The notes under the pieces are model-generated. The model was not told where the DNA came from. It did no database searches and saw nothing but the letters and a program-made list of their open reading frames with translations. The position numbers and the translations under genes are program-made. Shown piece after piece: positions 56,943 through 64,000 of a DNA stretch of 64,000 nucleotides. This DNA comes from Progne subis subis (Eukaryota; Chordata; Aves; Passeriformes; Hirundinidae). The first letter of the stretch is position 1. Each line of letters starts with the position of its first letter. The DNA is taken from the NCBI GenBank assembly GCA_022316685.1, contig JAKJHU010000848.1:49752-113751 (forward strand), in the 5' to 3' direction.

Positions 56943-57429
56943 TGTCCTGGTTTAGGGTGAATTTGGGAGAGAACTCATTTATTGGGGTCCCTCTGAGGAG
57001 CAAACCCAAACGGCCCCTCCGTTGCTCCTGGAAAATGCCAAGGTCCAGGCCCCGGTGGCCACAGGTGCAAACACCCCCCCGGTACTTCCCTGGGTCTTCA
57101 TAGTCCAGAGCAGGTTTAAACAGTCCCAAGAAAAAAACCAGGGGAATAAAAAGGAAAAAAAAACCAGCCCAGTGAACTTCTCTGCCCTAGGTAAGTAAAA
57201 CGAACTAAAACTAAAAAGATCTGTGTCCTGCAGCCTCTCCGAGCCTCAGGCAGACACCCAGCCTGGAGAAAAGTCTGCAGGAATCAGGCAGTTTTCTCAA
57301 AACAAACTCCGCCCTTCTTCTTGCTCCTCCTTTGCTCCCAGATCCAGTCTTAAAGGCACAGAACTCAATCTCCAGCACAAACAGAACAGAGGATTGGGGA
57401 TACCAGCATCATAAAGTCACCCTAGGACA
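56943..57429 (-). mobile_element. Solo LTR of the ERVL-like family, inverted and shortened
   Basis: Reads TGTCCTGGTTTAGGG to CCCTAGGACA on the plus strand, so it lies in reverse. At 487 bp it lacks an internal part (TATAC/TTTATTTG region). Flanks are ATGGG and ATGTG, a target duplication with one mismatch. It sits 185 bp from the solo LTR in the other orientation. Confidence 0.88.
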
Positions 57430-57670
57430 ATGTGTTTTAATAAGAACCCTGTGAATCCAACCCACCACCACTCCAGGGATCCCTGGAAGAGGAAACACTG
57501 CCAGGGATTGCTGGCAAATGGATTTTCTGAGCCACGGCACCAACAAGGGTTCAGGGATGTCCTGGTGTCGGTGGATCCCTGTTTTGGGCTCCAGAACTTC
57601 TCCTGCTGCCCCAACAAGGCCGGGGAAGTCACGCAGGCGCTCCCCAGGAGATCATGGCCAGGCTCGGGTG
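57430..57670. other. Short unique interval
   Basis: About 240 bp with no recognised content between the inverted solo LTR and the ART H promoter region. Confidence 0.35.
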
Positions 57671-57674
57671 CCCG

Positions 57675-58215
57675 CAGGGATGTCATCTGATAGGGGACCC
57701 CATGTGGTGTCTGAGGTGTGACAGCAACTGCTGAGCAGTGGGGAGTGGGGCTGGGGGGCTCAGGGGCACATGGGACGCTGGGGTTGGGGTCATGGAGGGT
57801 GAGAAATCAGAGAATAGAAAGTTTCAGTTCCCCAGGAAGTTCTGCATAGAGCTTAAAAACAAACAGGCAGAAGCATGAAAAGGATGTAAAGTTTGGACAC
57901 AGCAAGGAAAATCCATCAGGAACCAATGAAGAAACAGGCAAAGGAACTCCAGTGAGGGCTTTTCGCCAAGTTCTGGAGCACAGAACTTCCCAAACTTTGT
58001 GCAGCAACGCCAGCAGAAAGCAGCAGTTCAACAGGAAGTCATTGTGGAAGCCGAGGCACGCTACGAAAACCACACCCAGAGACCCCACTTTGTTTCCTCT
58101 CTGAGACAATAGAAATGATTTCCTAAAAGAGGCAGAGCCTTGCAAATTATTTACGAGAAAAGTGCTGTTTCTGTGTTCAATCGGAGCCCCACAAAAATGA
58201 ATATTTATGACTCTG
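57675..58215 (+). promoter_or_regulatory. ART group II promoter spacer, inverted at H
   Basis: This is the reverse complement of about 21760-22260, the D/E spacer, with moderate divergence. As a result the D-side end (with TTGCAAATTATTTACG, an octamer-like element near 58142) now adjoins exon 1 of H. Confidence 0.6.
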
Positions 58216-58276
58216 GTAGATAAATACCCTGTGGCAAAGCCTCCCCCCGGACCCGCAGGACCAGCAGAGATCCGCA
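58216..58276 (+). promoter_or_regulatory. ART copy H exon 1 and TATA-like box
   Basis: GATAAATACC at 58219, TGTGGCAAAGC, exon ending GATCCGCA at 58276, donor GTGAGT; acceptor CCCCCAG ends 58988. Confidence 0.6.
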
Positions 58277-58988
58277 GTGAGTGTGAGCTGATAAAGAATT
58301 GGGGTTTGTGATCCCTGCAGTTCTGTCAGGGAGTTCACTCCGGCCCGTTCCAGTACCAGGGGCTGGGGGGACACTGGGGACACTCGGGGGGGGACAGGGG
58401 ACGGTGGCATTTGGATTGCACTCCAGGGGGACACCGGGGAGTTGCAGCACTGGGACTGGGGTCCTGTGGAGCTCTGGGTGAAATTGAGGGGACAGGGGAT
58501 GGTGGGAGTGGGGTCATGGGGGGGCTGGGAGACACTGGGGGTAGGGGTTTGGTGCCCGGATTTGGGTTGAGGTTCTGAGGCAGCACTGAAGAAATTGGGG
58601 ACTGGGAGTGGGATTGGGGTGTGGGGATGGGCTGAGGGGAATACTGGGAGGTTCAGGGAGTGACTCCAGGATGTGGGTCAGGGTTCGGGTGGGGGGGTTC
58701 AGGGAGTTGTAATCATGGGAGTAGGATTGGGCTTCTGGAGGGGCCAGGAGGACATGGTACTGTGGGACTGGGGTCCCTGGGGGATTGGGGGACATTGGGG
58801 AGGCAGAAGTAACCGCAGGCTTGGGGATCAGGGACCCCGGACATGTCCAGAGGTCTTCTGGCCAGGAGTGCCTCCCTTTCCCCTGGGCTGACCCCAGTCC
58901 TCTCCCACTTCCTCCCTGAGGAAACCTCCCTGTGTCACCTCAGTGTCCCCTCTGTGTCCCCTCAGTGTGTCCCCTCTGTGTCCCCCAG
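58277..58988 (+). other. G-rich intron 1 of ART copy H
   Basis: 712 bp, dense G-runs on the coding strand, no gene inside. Confidence 0.55.
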
Positions 58989-59021
58989 TGTCCCACACTC
59001 TCCTGGTGGCCTCTCCCCTCC

Positions 59022-60046
59022 ATGGCCCCCCTGGCTCACACCCTGGCACTGCTGGCAATGGCTGTGGCCACTGCAGCCATTGATGAGGAGTGGATGGACA
59101 AGGCCCCGAACTCCTTCGATGACCAGTACCGGGGCTGCGGCCCTGCCATGACCGCGGCGTTGCCGGCCCTCAACCGCTCCGAGTTCCAGGACAATCCTGT
59201 GTTCGCCCAGGCCTGGCTTAAGGCCGTGGCTGAGTGGCAGAGGAAGGGGTCCCCTGTGTCCCCTCTGTCGTCCTCAGCCCAGGCCATCGCTGTCATGGCC
59301 TACTCAATGAAGTACGTGTACAGGCCGTTCAATGAGGCCGTGCGCGAGGCCGGGAGCTCCCCCCAGGAGTACAGGGACAACTTCCACTTCAAAACGTTGC
59401 ATTTCCTGCTGACCCAGGCCCTGGTGAAGCTGAGGGAGGATCAGAATGCGCAGTGTCGCAACGTGTTCCGGGGTGTGAGTGACATCTGCTTCCTGGCGCG
59501 GCGTGGCCAGAGGGTCCGGTTTGGTCATTTCACGTCGACGTCGCTGAGCAGAGAGGTCGCCGAAGACTATGGGACAGACACGGTATTCCAGGTGTACACA
59601 TGCCACGGTGTGGACATCCAGGCTTTTTCCTACGATCGAGGGAACCGTGAGGTGCTGATCCCGCCATACGAAACCTTTGAGGTCACCAAAGTCACCCGGA
59701 AAGGGGACCAGGCAGAGATCAAGCTCAGCTCCACCGGCACCTTCAGCAAGTACAACTGCGAGTGGCTGGAAGGTGACACCACAGGGGAGAGCCTGGGGGA
59801 TGAGGACACCCACCGTGGTGATGGGGCCACCCATGGTAAGGCACAGGGGACACAGTGACACTCACTGGGGCTGGGGACAGTGAGGGGGGCACCCACTGTG
59901 TGTGGGGGGACAAGGACACCCAGTGCTGGGGACACCAAGTACAGGGACAACCATTACTGGCATGGGGACAAGAATTCCCCAGGGACAGGACATAGGGATG
60001 GGGACCCCCACATCTGGGAGGGGACAGGGACGCCCCTGCCAGGGGA

Positions 60047-60087
<41 letters not shown>

Positions 60088-60514
60088 CCACCGTTCTGAC
60101 CCATCCCTCTGTGCCAAAGGTAGTGCTGTGGGGACAGGCCCTGTGTACTGGACGTGGGTGGGCTGGGCTCCCCATGGCACACCCTGGACTCCTGTCACCC
60201 TTGTCACCCCCATGTCACCCCATGATTCCCCCTGACCCCTGTCACCCCTAAGGCCATCATGACCCCTCTACCTTCCCTGGCCCCTGTCCCCCCCCATATG
60301 CCCCGACACCCTGTCACCTGTCACCTCATGGCCCCCATCTCTCCTATCACCCCTTATCCCCCATTATGGCCCTTCTGAACCCCCTCACTCCCCCCATGGT
60401 GCCCCTGACACCCCTCTTTGTCCCCCAGGTGGGAGCGTCCCCTTGGCCCCCTTCCACCTTGGAGGACTGCTCCTGGCCACCACAGCACTGGCAGTGGCCA
60501 CCGGGACCCTCTGA
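59022..60514 (+). CDS. Ecto-ADP-ribosyltransferase, group II, copy H (intact)
   Basis: Two coding exons, 59022-59772 and 60429-60514, with donor GAAG/GTGACA and acceptor CCCCCAG; joined they give 278 residues. The N-terminal signal peptide (MAPLAHTLALLAMAVATAA) is followed by the ART domain with R150 in VFRG, S172-T-S174 and N208-R-E210 before VLIPP; cysteines at 39, 145, 194 and 246; and N51-R-S as a possible glycosylation site. The last exon adds a hydrophobic end (LGGLLLATTALAVATGTL), which fits a GPI-anchor signal. The missing first Glu of ExE predicts poor arginine transferase activity, as with rat ART2 forms that have Gln there, so NAD+ glycohydrolase activity is an alternative. It is the only group II copy with all splice signals and frames intact. 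Confidence 0.9.
60048..60086 (+). repeat. GGGACA hexamer repeat in intron 2 of copy H
   Basis: About six units; variable in length between paralogues. Confidence 0.75.
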
Positions 60515-60649
60515 GCCACGAGGCCACCAATGTCACCGCCGTCACCGTGGCCACTGTGGCCAGCATCATCACCAAGACTCCCTGAGCCACAAGGCTGCCA
60601 CAGCCACTGCTACCACTGTGGCCGCCAAGGCATTGTGCAAAGCCAGTCT

Positions 60650-60655
60650 ATTAAA
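60650..60655 (+). terminator. ATTAAA poly(A) signal of ART copy H
   Basis: Lies 136 bases after the stop codon and is conserved at the same place in D, F and J. Confidence 0.6.
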
Positions 60656-60933
60656 AGTTTACAAAAAATTCCGTTAAAGAATTCTGACAGTCCCCAGTGC
60701 CATGCCTGGCTGGGGGGGCCCTGCTGGAGCAGCTCTGGGGAAGGACCTGGGGGTGCTGGTGGGTGACCAGTGGAGCTGGATGTGTGTCCTGGGGCCAGGA
60801 GGGATCCAGGCGGCATTGGGAGGAGAAGAGGCCGAGAGGACAGGGAGTGATCGTGCCCAGCTCTGTCCTGCACAGTGAGGAACATCAGGAGTGCTGTGTC
60901 CAGCTCTGTCCAGTGCAATGTCCTGCTCTGTCC

Positions 60934-61320
60934 TGTCACTGAGACACGCAAAGCAGTCACACGGAGAGAGAGGTTTCGCAGGGCAGAGGTTCTTCCGTTC
61001 TGACTCAAGGTTGAGACAGGGTGGAGAGAGCCTCTCCTCTTTATTTCTTACTTTTTATACATTTGTGGGTCTGGCAGAAGATTGGCTTCTGGGGTTTTTC
61101 ACCTTTCAGGCAAGTGGCTAGACCAACTGTCAGTTACAATTGTTTTCAGGTTAGAAATATGCAAACAAAGGACAGAGAATGAAAACCAAAGGATTTCTTG
61201 ATGTTACATATGTGGGAAAAAGGTACAACTGCTTCTAATATTGTACAGTAGCTAAAGATCTGACTCCATTTTATGAAAATTCAAAAGGCTTTAAAAAACC
61301 TCAAAAAAACTAGGGTAACA
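60934..61320 (-). mobile_element. Solo LTR, 6-bp-TSD ERV family (copy 3)
   Basis: 387 bp, TGTCACTGAG to GGGTAACA on the plus strand (reverse orientation), flanked by CTGTCC at 60928-60933 and 61321-61326. It interrupts the 22-bp minisatellite, which is continuous in the paralogous block at 126-290. Confidence 0.88.
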
Positions 61321-61520
61321 CTGTCCAGTGCCATATCCAGCTCTGCCCAGTGCAATGTCCAGCTCTGCCTAGTGCCATGTCCAGTTACACCCAGTGCAAT
61401 GTTCAGTTATGCCCCGTGCAATGTCCAGCTCTGTTCAATGCCGTATCCAGCTCTGTCCAGTGCAATGTCCAGTTACGCCCAGTGCCATGTCCAGCTCTGC
61501 CCACTGCCGTGTCCAGTTCT
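61321..61520 (-). repeat. 22-bp minisatellite
   Basis: CCAGCTCTGCCCAGTGCAAT-type units, about eight with variation, continuing the array left of the LTR. Confidence 0.8.
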
Positions 61521-61619
61521 GGGCTGCTCTGGACCCTACCCTGTGCTCAGGGATGGTGCTGCCTGAGCTGGGAGCTTGGGCCAGCTGCCCACTCTGGGTC
61601 CTTCCAGCCTGTCCCACTC

Positions 61620-61800
61620 TGGGATTAGGGGATTCTGGGAGTTGTGGTTTGGGAATTTCCCACCGGAGGGCAGCAGTGAGCAGGGTTAAACAGCGGCACT
61701 GCGCCTGCGCTGCCCCAGCTGCAGTTCCAGGTTCCACCAGCAGGCGGCAGCACGAGCTGGCAGCACTGCCCAGCGCCCGCCCCGCCCCATCCCGGCCCGG
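61620..61800 (-). promoter_or_regulatory. GC-rich promoter-like module (copy 6)
   Basis: Inverted copy with CCCGCCCCGCCCC, CACTGCGCCTGCGC and GGGAGTTGTGGTTTGGG. Confidence 0.35.
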
Positions 61801-62290
61801 GGCTCTGCAATGGTTTGGGATGGAGCGACCTTAAAGCCGTGCGGTGCCAGCCCTGCCATGGGCAGGGACATCTTCCCCTGGGCCAGGCTGCTCCAGGCCC
61901 CCCAACCTGGCCTTGGACACAGCCAGGGACCGCGCTGCCACAGCTTCTCTGGGCAACCTGTGCCAGGGTGTCAGTGCCCTTACAGGGAAAGGTTCCTCTC
62001 AATATCCCATCTAGGATTCCTCTCAATATCCCATCTGACCCTGCCATCTGGCACTGGGAAGCCATTCCCCTTGTCCTGTCCCTCCATGACCTTGTCCAAA
62101 GTCCCTCCCCAGTTATCCTAGAGCTTCTTTAGCCAGCGGAAGGGGCTTTGGTGTCTCCATGGATCCTTGTCTAGGCTGAACACCCACAACTGTCTCCACA
62201 GCAGAGGGGCTTCACCTCTCAAAATCTCTCTGTGGCTTCCTTTGGATTGGCTCCAGCAGCTCCACATCCTCTCTGTGCTGGGGCCCAGAG
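61801..62290 (-). mobile_element. CR1 LINE 3' fragment
   Basis: Reverse-strand CR1 3' end, matching 545-1075, with two 24-bp units at about 61998-62037. Confidence 0.8.
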
Positions 62291-62750
62291 CTGGCAGAGG
62301 GATCCGAGTGGGAATGTCTCACACTGGGAAGGGCTCAGCGCTTGCCCCACTGCCATCCCAGAACCAACAGCCCACACGGAGCACGCCAAGGGCTCCAGTG
62401 GCTCGCTCTCTTTCTCCAAAGAGGAAACACTCCTGCCCAACGGCAGAGCAGCCAGGCTTTCGGCCGACCGGCAAGGCGTGGTGTTCTGAGCCCTCAACAG
62501 CCAAGATGGCTCCCTTGCGGCCAGTGTCATTTCCAGTTCTGGATGTGCAGGAACTGGAAGAGGCCGGATCAGAGGAGCAGGGCCCGCGCTAGGGATGGAC
62601 TTCCCGATGAACGGGGAGGATCCCAACGGAAGGGTTCAACCCGTCACAAGGGACAGAGCTGAGACAAAGGTGGGAAACAAGGACGGCAGGAATGAATTCA
62701 AAATGGCGGTTCTCCTTGAGGGGCGGATGCCATTTTGTGTGGAGTAGGGA
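62291..62750 (+). promoter_or_regulatory. CpG-rich YY1/ETS promoter-like block (copy 4)
   Basis: AAGATGGCTCCCTTGCGGCC and AAAATGGCGG; matches 1090-1535. Confidence 0.35.
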
Positions 62751-63225
62751 AGAGGGATAGGGAAAGACAGTGGAACATGGGTGAGGACAGAACTCAGGAT
62801 GGGGTGCGTGGGCCCATCCTGAGAAGGGGACAGGAGGGGACGGGAGATGGCTGAAGGTCGGTAGCGCTTCTGTGCCCTTTGGCGGGTTCCATCTCCCACC
62901 AATCGCTGAAGGGACAAAGGGTTAGGAACGCAGGGGGCAGGTTATACAAACTGGGAAAGAGAACTTCAGTTTGGGTTATTTTAAAAGGCCCCATAAAGTA
63001 AAAAGAAGAGGGAATAAAACTTAAACAATTCATAAACTAAACTTCCCATATGAAATAATTCCCCCTTTAAAATTACAATGGAGGTCCTGGAGCAGGTCCA
63101 GCAGAGGCTATGAGGATGATGAAGGGACTGGAAGTGTCTCTCTCACCAGACAAGGCTGCAGGAGCTGGGGCTCTTCAGCCTCAAGAGGAGACAGCTGACC
63201 AGGGACCTCATCCCTGTGTATATGA
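62751..63225 (+). mobile_element. AT-rich tract plus CR1-like fragment
   Basis: Matches 1535-2010; no gene. Confidence 0.5.
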
Positions 63226-64000
63226 TGCCTTAGGATTTTGCTTTTATCCTTTTCAGATCCTGCACTGCTTTAGTGTGTAATTGTAAAACTCCATCGCCTG
63301 TCAGCTGCTGTTCTCCCGTTCTATTCAGACAAAACAATTCCTCTCTAGGCCTGAAACTCAAGGACGCCTCACTGTGCCAGGCCCTGAAAATATAATAAAA
63401 TGAATTGAGATGTTAACAAACCTGGGGGAATATGACTTCATTACCTGAAGCTGCAATTGGAGGCATTTCCCCTGATGTATAAACAGACCAAACCGATAAC
63501 TGAGTGAAAAACTCGTGGCCATCGTTCATCTTGGGTGCAGCCTCTCGAGGCTTCTGCCTGCCCAAGTGTGTCTATTGGCGGCTTTGAACAAATCCCCGCT
63601 TTTATTCTGGTAATCGTGCCTGGCCTCTGTTCCAGCTGGCCACTGCAAGGCATCCTAGAGACAGACAAATAGACTGCACCTTCCGGGGCCTCAGGCAGTG
63701 GGGAAAGGAAGAGGGCAACGTGCGGCCGGGAGTTTGGGATAAAAGGAGGCTGCGTCCTCCAAACCTCGAGAGAGAAAGCCCACGGGGGAATGGCTGTGGA
63801 AACTCTGTCCCTGTATTTGAATAAAGTTTCAAGGCTGTTTTGTGGACACTTGGCTTTCCATAGCTTGGCTTTTCCCCACATGCTGAAGGTGCTGGGTAGG
63901 GCTTAAAGAGTGACTTAAAGAATGATAAAAGGATATAAAAGTATGTACACAGGATGATAAATGCAGCTGGAAGCAGAGGAGAGAGATAAAGGGGCTCCAG
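63226..64000 (+). repeat. Upstream block of a group I ART gene lying right of the window
   Basis: Matches 2012-2795, the region upstream of copy A, in the same orientation. In A the first exon follows about 270 bases later, so a group I ART copy on the plus strand is expected just beyond the window edge. Confidence 0.55.

Overview
This is a gene-sparse, repeat-rich piece of a bird genome. Three things support that: many 3' fragments of CR1-type LINEs, an env-less class III (ERVL-like) endogenous retrovirus, and avian-style ecto-ADP-ribosyltransferase (ART) genes. A songbird is likely but not proven. The window has no conventional operons, tRNA genes, rRNA genes or CRISPR arrays.

The main content is a rearranged array of at least ten ART loci. 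I label them A(+, 3841-4611), B(-, 6948-8130), C(-, 14304-15481), D(-, 19491-20911), E(+, 23120-24571), F(-, 31085-32490), G(+, 34702-35538), I(-, 42708-50549, split by the retrovirus), J(-, tail remnant at 55060-55295) and H(+, 59022-60514). They share one gene plan: a short untranslated exon 1, a G-rich intron of about 0.7 kb, one large exon (signal peptide plus whole catalytic domain), a second intron with GGGACA repeats, and an 86-bp last exon coding a hydrophobic GPI-signal-like tail. Group I (A, B, C, I) keeps the R-S-ExE active site. Group II (D, E, F, G, H) has Asn or another residue instead of the first Glu. C and H have fully open reading frames. A lost its tail exon. G is open but has lost the last-intron splice sites. 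B, D, E, F and I carry frameshifts, and J is only a 3' end.

The layout is modular and partly palindromic. Group II genes stand head to head (D/E and F/G; J/H is a decayed third pair) across a spacer of about 0.6 kb that looks like a bidirectional promoter. Group I genes lie outside the pairs. About 18.5-30.15 kb and 30.15-41.4 kb are a tandem duplication. About 9.1-17.3 kb (with C) matches 38.2-52.4 kb (with I) apart from the retrovirus. Bases 4640-6830 are an inverted copy of 10.5-12.3 kb. Block edges often fall in CR1 fragments.

A 6.66-kb ERVL-type provirus (43214-49872) lies inside copy I with a 5-bp target duplication and almost identical LTRs, so it is young, yet its gag and pol frames are broken. 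Two solo LTRs of the same family (56103-56757 and 56943-57429) and three solo LTRs of a second family with 6-bp target duplications are also present. The window ends continue the array: bases 1-2960 match 60766-64000, so an H-like gene probably lies just left of the window and an A-like gene just right of it.
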